Source: Deltaproteobacteria bacterium
Lineage (GTDB): Bacteria; Myxococcota_A; UBA9042; PHBI01
Length of the DNA stretch: 64,000 bases
NCBI GenBank assembly: GCA_020632715.1
Contig: JACKFA010000005.1
Location: 124,001-188,000, forward strand
Direction: 5' to 3'
Both the position numbers and the translations under genes were made by a program. Below, one piece after another: positions 36,637 to 44,527 of the stretch. The notes below the pieces were generated by a model. It was not told the origin of the DNA. It did no database searches and was given only the letters and a program-made list of their open reading frames with translations. The first letter of the stretch is position 1; each line of letters starts with the position of its first letter.

Positions 36637-38973
36637 CTACGGCGCTGGCGGCGCGTCGTCTTCTGCCGGGACGAGCGGCCGCACGACGGCGAGCTCGCGC
36701 GCGAGCTCCGCGGGGTCGGAGGTGGGCGCGTTGCAGCGCCCGCGCTCGCAGACGTAGGCCGTGGCGCGCCCGTCGCGGAGGGTCTTCCCGGCGACGGCGG
36801 GGACGCGCGCGGCGAGGCGGGCGACGTCGGGCGGCGTGAGCGCCAGGACGAGGGCGTTCGGGAGGTAGGCGCCGCGGACCACGGCGCGGAGCTCGGTGCC
36901 GCCAGGGTCGTCGCGGGAGGGCGCCACGATCACGACCTCCAGGGCGACGTCCCCCGCGCGCTCCGCGGCGGCCGCGAGGGCGGGCGCGGCGGTCGGGGCG
37001 TCCTCGAGCAACGCGGCGAAGGCGGCGACGACGCGCTCACCGCGAGCGCGGGCCGCGTCGTCGGTGGTGATCTGGCCGAGGCGGAGGAGGTTCACGGCGG
37101 CGACGGCGTTGCCGGAGGGCAGCGCGCCGTCCTCGGCGGGGCGCGCGCGGGTGAGCAGGCGCTCGTGCTCGTCGCCGGCGAGGAAGTAGGCGCCGGTCGC
37201 GCGGTCGAGGAAGCGGGCGTCGAGGCCGCGCTGCAGGCGCTCGGCGGCGTCGAGCCAGCGGAGGTCGGCGGTGGTCTCGAAGAGGTCGAGGAGCCCCGCG
37301 ATGGCGTAGGCGTAGTCGTCGAGGAAGCCTTCACCGCTGGCGATGGTGCGGTGGAGGCGGCCGTCGGTGGTGACGAGGTGCGCGAGGAGCCAGTCGGCGG
37401 CGCGCTCGGCGACGCGCGTGAGGGCGGGGTCGTCGAGGGCGCGTCCGGCGCGGGCGAAGGCCCCGATGGCGAGGCCGTTCCAGCCCGCGATGACCGCGTC
37501 GTCGGGCGCCGGGGCGGGGCGGAGGCCGCGGGCCGCGAGGAGGCGCGGGCGCAGGGCGGCGACGCGGTCCCGGAGGGCGTCGGGGGTGAGGCCGAGCTCG
37601 GCGGCGACGACGTCGGGGGCGCGCTCGACGCGGAGGACGCTGCGACCGTCGAGCTCGCCATCGGCGCCGACGCCGAACCAGGCGGCGGCGACGCGCGCGT
37701 CGTCGGGCCCGAGGGCGGCGGTGAGCTCGGCCGGGGTCCAGGTGAAGTAGCGCCCCTCGACGTGCTCGCCGGTGGGGGCGAGGCTGTCGGCGTCGGTCGC
37801 GGCGATGAAGGCGCCGGCTTCGGTCCGGAGGTCGCGAGCGACGTCGGCGAGCGTGTCGTGAGCGACGTCGGCGAGGGCCGTGTCGGCGGCGAGCGCGGCG
37901 GCGTCGAGGTAGACGCAGGCGAGGAGCGCCTGATCGTAGAGCATCTTCTCGAAGTGGGGGACGCGCCAGCGGCGGTCGGTGGCGTAGCGGTGGAAGCCGC
38001 CGCCGAGGTGGTCCCGGACGCCGCCGGCCGCGGCGTGGCGGAGGGTCGTCAGCGCCATCTCGCGGGCGCGCGGGTCGCCGCCGCGACGCGCGACGCGGAG
38101 GAGGAGATCGATGAGGGCGGGCCGGACGAACTTGGCGCCGCGGCCGAAGCCGCCGTTGTGGGCGTCGTAGCCGCGGGCGGCGCTCGCGACGACGCGGAGG
38201 ATGGCGGCCCCGTCCGGGAGGTCGCCTGGGGGCGCGGGCAGCGTGGCGAGGGCGGCTGCTCGCGAGGTGCGGGCGGCGCGGGCGACGAGGGCGGCGCGGT
38301 CGTCGCGCCACGCGGTGGCGAGGTCGCGGAGGACGGTGAGGAGCCCCTCGCGGGCGCCGCGGGCGCCGTCGCGCGGCGGGAGATAGGTCGCGCCGAAGAA
38401 GGGCTCGCGATCCGGGGTCAGGACGACGGTCAGCGGCCAGCCGCCGCGCCCCGTGAGGCGCTGAACCACGTCGAGGTAGAGCGCGTCGACGTCGGGGCGC
38501 TGCTCGCGATCGACCTTGACGGGCACGTAGTGGGCGTTCAGGAACGCGGCGATCTCGGGGTCCTCGAAGCTCTCCGCGGCCATGACGTGGCACCAGTGGC
38601 AGGTCGCGTACCCGATGGAGAGGAAGACGGGGACGTCGCGGGCGCGGGCGAGGGCGAAGGCGGCGTCGCCCCAGGGCTGCCAGGCGACGGGGTTGTGGGC
38701 GTGCTGGCGGAGGTAGGGGCTCGGGGAGTCTCCGAGGGCGTTGGCGCGGATCTTCGCGGTCGCCGGGCCTCGCGCGGACGTGGCGTCAGCCGGAGCGGGC
38801 GCCGAGGCGCCGATCGCGTCGACGGCGAGCGTCGCCGCGGCGGGCGCGCGGGGGCGTGGGGCGCACGCGCCGACGGCGAGGAGCGACAAGAGCCACGGCG
38901 ACGCGCCACGGCGACGGCGCGCCCCGTGGGCGGGCGGGGTGGTGGAGTCGGGTGGCGATCCGGTCGCGTGCAC
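36637..38973 (-). CDS. DUF255 thioredoxin-fold protein with GlcNAc-2-epimerase-like domain (YyaL family)
   Basis: About 778 residues from GTG 38973; ATG 39018 is an alternative start. The N-terminus looks like a lipoprotein signal (WLLSLLAVGAC). Then comes the DUF255 thioredoxin-like domain: SPSPYLRQHAHNPVAWQPWG, the redox-like CHWCHVMAAESFED, VKVDREQRPDVD and GGWPLTVVLTPDREPFFGAT. The remaining 550 residues have the (alpha/alpha)6-barrel pattern of N-acylglucosamine 2-epimerases (LGGGFHRYATDRRWRVPHFE, MLYDQALLA, DADSLAPTGEHVEGRYFTWT, GWNGLAIGAFARA). This family (YyaL, SPATA20) is conserved in all domains but its activity is not established. Confidence 0.92.
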   Translation of the reverse strand: MHATGSPPDSTTPPAHGARRRRGASPWLLSLLAVGACAPRPRAPAAATLAVDAIGASAPAPADATSARGPATAKIRANALGDSPSPYLRQHAHNPVAWQPWGDAAFALARARDVPVFLSIGYATCHWCHVMAAESFEDPEIAAFLNAHYVPVKVDREQRPDVDALYLDVVQRLTGRGGWPLTVVLTPDREPFFGATYLPPRDGARGAREGLLTVLRDLATAWRDDRAALVARAARTSRAAALATLPAPPGDLPDGAAILRVVASAARGYDAHNGGFGRGAKFVRPALIDLLLRVARRGGDPRAREMALTTLRHAAAGGVRDHLGGGFHRYATDRRWRVPHFEKMLYDQALLACVYLDAAALAADTALADVAHDTLADVARDLRTEAGAFIAATDADSLAPTGEHVEGRYFTWTPAELTAALGPDDARVAAAWFGVGADGELDGRSVLRVERAPDVVAAELGLTPDALRDRVAALRPRLLAARGLRPAPAPDDAVIAGWNGLAIGAFARAGRALDDPALTRVAERAADWLLAHLVTTDGRLHRTIASGEGFLDDYAYAIAGLLDLFETTADLRWLDAAERLQRGLDARFLDRATGAYFLAGDEHERLLTRARPAEDGALPSGNAVAAVNLLRLGQITTDDAARARGERVVAAFAALLEDAPTAAPALAAAAERAGDVALEVVIVAPSRDDPGGTELRAVVRGAYLPNALVLALTPPDVARLAARVPAVAGKTLRDGRATAYVCERGRCNAPTSDPAELARELAVVRPLVPAEDDAPPAP

Positions 38974-39099
38974 CCCGGGACTGTATCGCGCCGCGGAAGG
39001 GGGCGCGACGATCCGCATCGTGACGGCGTGGTCGCGAAAAGTGACGGGCCGAATAACTTTGTAGTTGCCTACCTGGTTGCCCTGTGTCAGGGTCCGACG

Positions 39100-39316
39100 C
39101 ATCAAGACATTGTCGTGTGGGGTCGCGCGTTGGCTCAGCCATCACGTGTGCCCCTCTTCGCGAGACCGTCCAGGCGTCGTTTGCCCGCACAGCGACACGA
39201 CTGGACGGTCTCGGCTTAACAGCCTGCCCGGCGCGTTCGTGTCCGGGTCCATCGAGAGACCGCTCGATCGGCGTTCGCCCGCACAGCGTCGCCCATCGGG
39301 CGGTCTCTTTCTTTTT
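39100..39316 (+). ncRNA. Candidate structured RNA: two tandem hairpins with a shared loop
   Basis: Non-coding gap between two minus-strand genes. Hairpin 1 spans 39161-39213 (12-bp perfect outer stem CGAGACCGTCCA/TGGACGGTCTCG plus an inner GTCGT/ACGAC). Hairpin 2 spans 39255-39308 (14-bp stem with one G-U pair). Both display the same loop, GTTyGCCCGCACAGCG, at 39179-39194 and 39273-39288. The upper stem bases differ between copies but stay paired. A T run (39308-39316) follows hairpin 2, like a terminator on the plus strand. TTGCCT-N17-CAGGGT (39065-39093) could be the promoter. No protein is encoded. Not matched to any RNA family I know. Confidence 0.45.
39161..39308. repeat. Two direct copies of a hairpin element, 94 bp apart
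   Basis: Copies at 39161-39213 and 39255-39308 share the stem base GAGACCG/CGGTCTC and a 16-nt loop with 15 identities. They differ in the rest of the stem by paired changes. They may be repeats of a mobile palindrome rather than an RNA gene. Confidence 0.7.
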
Positions 39317-39362
39317 CCCGGCGTCCACCGCGACCCGGGGGCGCGGGCCGGCGCGACCGCCG

Positions 39363-39908
39363 TCAGCGAGGGGTCGCGCGCTCGAGCAACACGCAGTCGT
39401 CGCCCTTGTACGGGGCGCGCGCGTACTCGACGTAGCCGAGCTTCCGCGCGACGGCGAGGGAGGGCGCGTTGTCGGGGGCGATGAGGCAGACGAGGCGCTC
39501 GACGCCCAGGTGGGCGTCGGCCCAGGCGTGCGCCGCGCGGAGGGCCTCGCTCGCGAGGCCGCGACCGTGGGCTTCGGGCGCGAGGACCCAGGCGCCCTCG
39601 GGGGTCGCGCCGATCGGCGGATCGATGTCGCGCTCGAAGCGACCGAAGCCGACCTCGCCGATGAAGCGGCCGGTGGCGCGCTCCTCGACGGCCCAGAGCC
39701 CGAAGCCGAGGAGCGCCCACTGCCCGCGCGTGCGCATGAGGCGGGCCCAGGACTCCTCCCGGGTCGACGGTCGCCCGCCGATGAAGCGGACCACGTCCTC
39801 CGAGGCCCACATGGCAGCGGTCGCCGCGAAGTCGTCGAGGGAGTGGGCGCGGAGCACGAGGCGCTCGGTCCCGAGGCGCGGGACGTCGGTGGAGATCGGC
39901 TCAGGCAC
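39363..39908 (-). CDS. GNAT-family N-acetyltransferase (RimJ/RimL-like)
   Basis: 181 residues from GTG 39908, which has GAGG with 6-base spacing. The family pattern is clear: LGTERLVLRAHSLDDFAATA at the start, then GFGLWAVEERATGRFIGEVG, the acetyl-CoA binding HGRGLASEALRAAHAWADAH, and the ending NAPSLAVARKLGYVE. It resembles RimJ/RimL-type enzymes that acetylate protein N-termini or small amines; the acceptor is unknown. Divergent from the ECF sigma gene and about 50 bp past the T run of the candidate RNA. Confidence 0.93.
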   Translation of the reverse strand: MPEPISTDVPRLGTERLVLRAHSLDDFAATAAMWASEDVVRFIGGRPSTREESWARLMRTRGQWALLGFGLWAVEERATGRFIGEVGFGRFERDIDPPIGATPEGAWVLAPEAHGRGLASEALRAAHAWADAHLGVERLVCLIAPDNAPSLAVARKLGYVEYARAPYKGDDCVLLERATPR

Positions 39909-40013
39909 GGGATCCTCACCAGGTGATGGAAAAAAGTGAGGGCAAATCTCTAATAGGTCGGGGTCGCCAAGCGATTGAGTAGCATGAAAAGCAATCCCTC
40001 CGAGAGGTCGCCG

Positions 40014-40556
40014 ATGCGCGTGGGCGAGCGAGATGACGCCGAGAACGACTGGCTCGCCCGGGCGATGGCGCTGAACCAGCGCCGGTTGTTGGCCGTCGCG
40101 TGGGGCATCCTCGGTCACGACGACGCGCTCGCGGCCGACGTCGTGCAGGAGACCTTCGTCAGGCTCTGGCGAGCCAAGCCCGAGGGGGATGACGGCCGGA
40201 TCGCGGGCTGGCTCACCATCACCTGCCGGAACGTGGCCCTCGACCTCGCGCGGCGTCTGGGGCGGATCGAGCGCTCCGAGGCGCTGGCGGACGCGCCTCG
40301 CGGCGTCACGGATCCCGGTCGCAAGCTCGAGGTCCGGCACGGCCTCGAGTCGTTCTACGCGGCGTTCGAGGCCTTGCCTCGGCTCCAGCGGCAGGCGCTC
40401 GAGCTCCGGCTCGTCCATGGGCTCACGTATGGGGAGATCGGCGCCAGGATGGGAAAGACCGCGAGCCACGTCGGCTGGCTTCTGCATGAGGGTCTGAAGC
40501 GGGTGCGCGCGGCGTGCCCGTGGATGGAAGGGCTCGAGGCGGAGGTGGACCGATGA
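40014..40556 (+). CDS. ECF RNA polymerase sigma factor
   Basis: 180 residues from ATG 40014, which has GAGAGG about 7 bases upstream; ATG 39984 is a possible earlier start. Region 2 is visible (LLAVAWGILGHDDALAADVV, QETFVRLWRAKP, RIAGWLTITCRNVALDLARR) and region 4 (ALPRLQRQALELRLVHGLTY, GEIGARMGKTASHVGWLLHE). It should direct RNA polymerase to a small stress regulon. Its TGA overlaps the next ATG by 4 bases (ATGA), the usual sigma/anti-sigma coupling. Upstream, GGAAAA-N17-TAATAG (39928-39956) in an AT-rich patch could be its own promoter. Confidence 0.93.
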   Translation: MRVGERDDAENDWLARAMALNQRRLLAVAWGILGHDDALAADVVQETFVRLWRAKPEGDDGRIAGWLTITCRNVALDLARRLGRIERSEALADAPRGVTDPGRKLEVRHGLESFYAAFEALPRLQRQALELRLVHGLTYGEIGARMGKTASHVGWLLHEGLKRVRAACPWMEGLEAEVDR

Positions 40557-41566
40557 AGGACGAGCGCTCCTGGCATCTCACCGCCTGGGTCGACGGTCAG
40601 CTCGGCGCGAAGGACGCGGCGGAGGTCGCGGCGTCCGTGGCGCGGAGCCCTCTCCTGGCCGAAGAGGCGGAGCGGACCCGGCGCTCGCTCGACTACGCCC
40701 GGGGCGCCCTGCGGGTGCGGGAGGCGTTCGCGGCGGACCGGCAGCCTCCGCCGGCGGCGGACTCCACCGACCCCATCCACCAGGCGGACGTCATCCGCTA
40801 CCTCGCGGAGCGCGAGGCGCCACCACGCGGGACCCCGCGCCCGCCGCGCCGCCGCGTCGCCCTGTGGTCGGGCGCGGTGGCGGCGCTGATCGGGCTGTTC
40901 GCGATCGCCCTCGTCGTCGCGGAGAGCGTCGGCCCCAAGGTGGTCGCTCCGCCGTTGGTCGTGGCGATCCCCATCGCGACGGAAGCGACGGACCTGGCTG
41001 CACAGGCGCGCGTCGCCGAGCCCGAGGCCAGGGCGCCGACGCCCCCTGACGGCGCGGCGCCCAGCACCCATGATCGCGGCGCCGCGCCCGAGGTGAGCCG
41101 CCATACGCTCGCCCTCGTCGTCGTGGTCGAGCCGAGGGAGGCGACGGTCACGAGCGACCTGGGGCGACTGGAGCGAGTCAGCGCCGGCGTGTACGCGCTC
41201 TACGACGTCGACGAGAGCCGGCCGGTCGCGCTCACCGCCAGGGCGCCGCGCCATGAGCCCCTCACCCGCGAGGTGACTATCGGTTCGGACATCGCGATCG
41301 AGACGCTGGAGCTCGTCAGCAGCGAACCCCCTCCGAAGCCGACGCCGGCGACCGGCACGCTGCGGGTGCACGCGCGGCCGTGGGCGCAGGTCACGATCGA
41401 CGGGCGCCCCCACGGCACGACCCCGCGGGACATCGCGCTTCCCGCTGGCAGGCACACCGTGCAGCTCTGCAAGGCCGCGGAGTGTCACACGAAGGTGGTG
41501 GTGGTGCCGGCCCGCGGCTCCGTCGAGGTCGACCACAGCTTCGGGGCGCAGCCCTCGCCGTTCTGA
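40553..41566 (+). CDS. Membrane anti-sigma-like protein with PEGA domain
   Basis: 337 residues. The N-terminal cytosolic part (HLTAWVDGQLGAKDAAEVAA) has the anti-sigma layout seen in RseA/FecR-like partners, without a HxxxCxxC zinc motif. One membrane helix follows (LWSGAVAALIGLFAIALVVA, about 100-120). The periplasmic part ends in a PEGA domain (VHARPWAQVTIDGRPHGTTP, ALPAGRHTVQL), a beta-structure found in bacterial surface proteins. The product likely holds the sigma factor at the membrane until a periplasmic signal acts on the PEGA side. Role assigned from gene coupling plus topology. Confidence 0.78.
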   Translation: MKDERSWHLTAWVDGQLGAKDAAEVAASVARSPLLAEEAERTRRSLDYARGALRVREAFAADRQPPPAADSTDPIHQADVIRYLAEREAPPRGTPRPPRRRVALWSGAVAALIGLFAIALVVAESVGPKVVAPPLVVAIPIATEATDLAAQARVAEPEARAPTPPDGAAPSTHDRGAAPEVSRHTLALVVVVEPREATVTSDLGRLERVSAGVYALYDVDESRPVALTARAPRHEPLTREVTIGSDIAIETLELVSSEPPPKPTPATGTLRVHARPWAQVTIDGRPHGTTPRDIALPAGRHTVQLCKAAECHTKVVVVPARGSVEVDHSFGAQPSPF

Positions 41567-41898
41567 GCCGCGCGGCCCCGTCGCCGCGGGCTCGCGGCCG
41601 TGGGCGGGTCGGCGACGCGGCTCGCGACAGCGCGAGCGATGGCACGTAGCGGTGGGAGACCCAGCTCGGCTGACGTGGCGTGGGGCGCGACGAGGAGACG
41701 GTCGCGCGCTCTGAGGTCGTGGAACGTCGGCCGAGCGTGGCGGGGTGTCTCGGTTCCAGGTGTTTCCGCTCGTAGGGGCGCGTACCGAGCTCCGCGACTT
41801 GATTAATGACGCGCGAGCAGCCCGAAACGACGAGTGGGAGCCACGTGGCGGGAGAATTCGTGAACACCCTCCCGCAACGCTGATAGGGTGCGCGACCG
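41567..41898. other. Intergenic region before the AEC transporter gene
   Basis: About 330 bases with no gene. Only GC-rich inverted repeats near 41575-41610 after the upstream stop and a -10-like TAGGGT (41884-41889), 9 bp before the transporter ATG, stand out. The transporter start has no Shine-Dalgarno. Confidence 0.4.
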
Positions 41899-42822
41899 AT
41901 GCAGAACCTGCTCGTCGTCGGCATCTGCCTCGCGCTCGGCCTCCTCCTCCAGCGCGTCCGCGCCTTCCCGGCGCAGCACGCCGCCAGCGCGCTGAACGCC
42001 TTCGTGGTCTATGTGGCGCTGCCGGCCTTGATCCTCGTGGCCGTGCCCCGCCTGGAGCTCGGGGCGGGGCTGCTCGCGCCCGTGCTCATCCCCTGGCTGG
42101 TCCTCGGGGTGACGGCGGGCGCGGTCGTCGTGTTGGCGCGGGCCCGCGGGTGGTCCCGGGGCGTTCGGGGAGCGCTCCTCATGGTCGTGCCGCTCGCGAA
42201 CACCTCGTTTCTCGGGATCCCGCTGACCGAGGCGTGGCTCGGGCGCTCGGCGGTGCCATGGGCGGTGCTCTACGATCAGCTCGGGAGCTTCCTCGCCCTG
42301 ACCATCTACGGCTCCTTCGTCATCGCGACCCACGCGCCTGGGGCGACGCGGCGTCCGAGGGCGGCGGAGCTCGCGCGTCGAGTCGTCGCGTTCCCGCCGT
42401 TCCTGGCGTTGCTCGGGGCGCTCGTCGTGAAGGCGGTCGCCCCGGAGGGGCTACCGCCGACGCTCACGGGGGCGCTAGGCGCGATCGCGGCGAGCCTGGT
42501 GCCGACCGTCATGGTCGCCGTGGGGCTCCAGTGGCGCGTCGCGCTCGCTCGCGAGGAGCTCGGGCCGACGGCGTTCGCGTTGATCGTGAAGCTGGCGCTC
42601 GCGCCGGTCGTGGCCTGGGTCGCGCTGCGCGCGCTGGGGCTCCACGGCGCCGCCGCGGACGCGTCCGTGTTCGAGGCCGCCATGGGGCCGATGATCACCG
42701 CGGGGGCCCTCGCCGTCGCGGCTGACCTGGAGCCACGCCTGGTCGCCGCCGTCGTCGGCTACGGCACCGTGCTGTCCCTCGCGACGACGGCGGTCGTGCA
42801 CGCCATGCTCCTCCCACTGTAG
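41899..42822 (+). CDS. AEC-family (auxin efflux carrier-like) transporter
   Basis: 307 residues with about ten hydrophobic segments. The AEC pattern is visible: N-terminal LVVGICLALGLLLQRVRAFP, then NAFVVYVALPALILVAVPRL, VVPLANTSFLGIPLTEAWLG and, in the second repeat, AAMGPMITAGALAVAADLEP. Inner-membrane transport of an organic acid or amino-acid-like solute is expected; the substrate cannot be read from sequence. Alone on its strand with no obvious partner. Compared with other genes here it has the same codon bias. Confidence 0.88.
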   Translation: MQNLLVVGICLALGLLLQRVRAFPAQHAASALNAFVVYVALPALILVAVPRLELGAGLLAPVLIPWLVLGVTAGAVVVLARARGWSRGVRGALLMVVPLANTSFLGIPLTEAWLGRSAVPWAVLYDQLGSFLALTIYGSFVIATHAPGATRRPRAAELARRVVAFPPFLALLGALVVKAVAPEGLPPTLTGALGAIAASLVPTVMVAVGLQWRVALAREELGPTAFALIVKLALAPVVAWVALRALGLHGAAADASVFEAAMGPMITAGALAVAADLEPRLVAAVVGYGTVLSLATTAVVHAMLLPL

Positions 42823-42930
42823 GGGCGGGCGAGATCCTCCAGCGTCCGACGGCTGGCGGTGACCTGCGCCCACGGCTCCGGCCGGTCCTCGGCGCCCAGC
42901 GAACCTCGGAGGCGCGCGGCGGACTCAATC

Positions 42931-42960
42931 TTGACTTTATTGGTCAACAATATCTAGAAC
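42931..42960 (+). promoter_or_regulatory. Promoter with operator-like inverted repeat before the YeeE pair
   Basis: TTGACT (42931-42936), 18 bases, then TAGAAC (42955-42960): a usable sigma-70 promoter in a short AT-rich patch. The inverted repeat TTGAC-N7-GTCAA (42931-42947) covers the -35 box, so a repressor could block it. Confidence 0.55.
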
Positions 42961-42988
42961 TGCTCCGTGGATGACCCGGAGGGCCTCG

Positions 42989-43417
42989 ATGGGGACCTGG
43001 TGGATGGCGTTGCTCGGAGGGGTGCTGATCGGCGGTTCGGCCGGCCTCCTCTACCTGTTGCACGGCCGGATCGCCGGCATCTCGGGCGTCCTCGGCGCGG
43101 CGATGATGCCCGAGACGAGCGAGCGCGCGTGGCGCGTGGCGTTCGTGGTCGGGCTCGTCGCAGTCGGGCTGGTCGCCCGGCTCGCCGCGCCGGAGACGGT
43201 CCCGCTCACGGGCACCGGCACCTCGACGCCCCTCCTGGTCCTGGCGGGTCTCCTCGTCGGCTTCGGGACCCGCCTCGGCAACGGCTGCACCAGCGGCCAC
43301 GGCGTCTGTGGCGTCGGCCGCGCCGCGCCGCGCTCGCTCGCCGCGACGGGCACGTTCCTCGCGGTCGCGATGCTGGTCGTCCTCGTCACGCGCCATCTCC
43401 TCGGGGGTGCGGCGTGA
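42989..43417 (+). CDS. YeeE/YedE-family sulfur-compound transporter, first half
   Basis: 142 residues from ATG 42989, which has GGAGGG at good spacing; ATG 42971 lacks one. Four membrane segments, with the YeeE/YedE signature LGNGCTSGHGVCGVGR carrying the conserved cysteines and starting MALLGGVLIGGSAGLLYLLHG. Half-size YeeE proteins work in pairs (PmpA/PmpB type) to move thiosulfate or a sulfane-sulfur species across the inner membrane. Its TGA overlaps the GTG of the next gene (GTGA), which is the second half. Confidence 0.9.
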   Translation: MGTWWMALLGGVLIGGSAGLLYLLHGRIAGISGVLGAAMMPETSERAWRVAFVVGLVAVGLVARLAAPETVPLTGTGTSTPLLVLAGLLVGFGTRLGNGCTSGHGVCGVGRAAPRSLAATGTFLAVAMLVVLVTRHLLGGAA

Positions 43418-43908
43418 CCCGCGTCGCCAAGCGCTGGCTCACGGCCCTCGTGCTGGGCGCCCTCTTCGGCCTCGGCCTGACGCTCTCCGGCATGACCCGG
43501 CCGGAGGTCGTGAAGGCGTTCCTGGACGTGACGGGGGACTGGGATCCGAGCCTCGCGTTCGTGATGGGCGGGGCCGTCGTCACGTTCGCGCTGATCTTCC
43601 GGCTCGCGCACCGGCGCGCGGCGCCGCGCCTGGGTGGCCGCTTCCCGCGTCTCCCGCGCCGGGCCGACCCCGAGCTGTTCGTGGGCGCCGCGCTCTTCGG
43701 GCTCGGGTGGGGCCTCGCGGGGATCTGCCCCGGGCCGGCCCTCGTGGACCTGGGCGCCGGCATCGGGGACGTCGCCGTGTTCACGGGCGCCATGCTGGCG
43801 GGTGTCGTCCTTCATCGCCTCGCGGGGCTCGGCGCGAGCGGGGCGCGAGAGGTCACCCCCAGCGACGAGCCCGTGCGCGCCGACGTGATCCCGGGCAAGC
43901 CTGCCTGA
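43414..43908 (+). CDS. YeeE/YedE-family (DUF6691) transporter, second half
   Basis: 164 residues from GTG 43414. Four membrane segments with the partner signature FGLGWGLAGICPGPALVDLG, including the conserved Cys, and LGLTLSGMTRPEVVKAFLDV at the start. This is the second half of the transporter begun by the previous gene. The C-terminal tail is short and hydrophilic. A second, distinct pair of this family lies at 57917-59616, so the genome carries at least two. Confidence 0.9.
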   Translation: MTRVAKRWLTALVLGALFGLGLTLSGMTRPEVVKAFLDVTGDWDPSLAFVMGGAVVTFALIFRLAHRRAAPRLGGRFPRLPRRADPELFVGAALFGLGWGLAGICPGPALVDLGAGIGDVAVFTGAMLAGVVLHRLAGLGASGAREVTPSDEPVRADVIPGKPA

Positions 43909-44089
43909 GCCATCGATCGGCTCGGCCCGACCTGGGGGGCACACGCCGTGCGGGCGCGGGGTCCCGGCTCGGCGCGCTCGCCCCTGGCGTATGGCGACCC
44001 GTCGAGTCGCGCGCGGCTGGCGTGCTCGGTCAGTTGGTTGTCGTCCTCGGTGACTGAGCGCCTGCCGTGCTCGTGGGAAGGGTGTGCCC

Positions 44090-44473
44090 ATGATCACACC
44101 ACTCCTCCACGCTCTCCTCGTCGCGATGGGCGTCGCGCGCGTCCTCATCGGGATCGCGCCGCTCCTCGCGCCGTCCTTCTCCTCCCGCCTGCTCGCCTTC
44201 CCGACGGCGCACGACAACGCCACCGCGAGGCTGATGGGGCGCTTGTTCGGCGTCCGCGACGTCGGCCTCGGGCTCCTCGTCTTCTATGCGCTCGGCCACG
44301 TCGAGCTCCTCCCGGCCATGTGCGTCTTCCAGGCGATGATGGACGGCGGGGATTTGCTCTCGATCATGGTGCCGCTCGTTCGCCGGCAAGGCATCGACCG
44401 CGCCGCCTGGCTCTCGGCGGGCTTCGCGCTCGTCGGCGGCGCGTCCTGGCTCGTCGTGCTCGCGGCGATGTAG
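44090..44473 (+). CDS. Small four-helix membrane protein
   Basis: 127 residues from ATG 44090, preceded by GGAAGGG. Four hydrophobic segments (LLHALLVAMGVARVLIGIA; VRDVGLGLLVFYALGHVELL; AMCVFQAMMDGGDLLSIMVP; WLSAGFALVGGASWLVVLAA) with short polar loops. The RDVGLG and MDGGD phrases recall DUF4267-type membrane proteins, which I suggest only tentatively. It is 54 bp before an AraC regulator on the same strand but each appears to have its own promoter. Function unknown. Confidence 0.7.
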   Translation: MITPLLHALLVAMGVARVLIGIAPLLAPSFSSRLLAFPTAHDNATARLMGRLFGVRDVGLGLLVFYALGHVELLPAMCVFQAMMDGGDLLSIMVPLVRRQGIDRAAWLSAGFALVGGASWLVVLAAM

Positions 44474-44492
44474 CCCTGGCGAACCCCGCCCG

Positions 44493-44521
44493 TTGACGCT
44501 GGCGCCGTCGGGATCGACGCT
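44493..44521 (+). promoter_or_regulatory. Sigma-70 promoter of the AraC regulator, probably leaderless
   Basis: TTGACG (44493-44498), 17 bases, GACGCT (44516-44521), then 6 bases to ATG 44528. Spacing matches the OmpA-like gene promoter. Confidence 0.45.
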
Positions 44522-44527
44522 CGGAGG

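Noticed and set aside
39161..39308. Tandem hairpins as integron attC sites
   Set aside because: A GCTTAAC close to an RYYYAAC core follows hairpin 1, but the matching GTTRRRY end and the usual extrahelical bases are missing, and there is no integrase or cassette gene.
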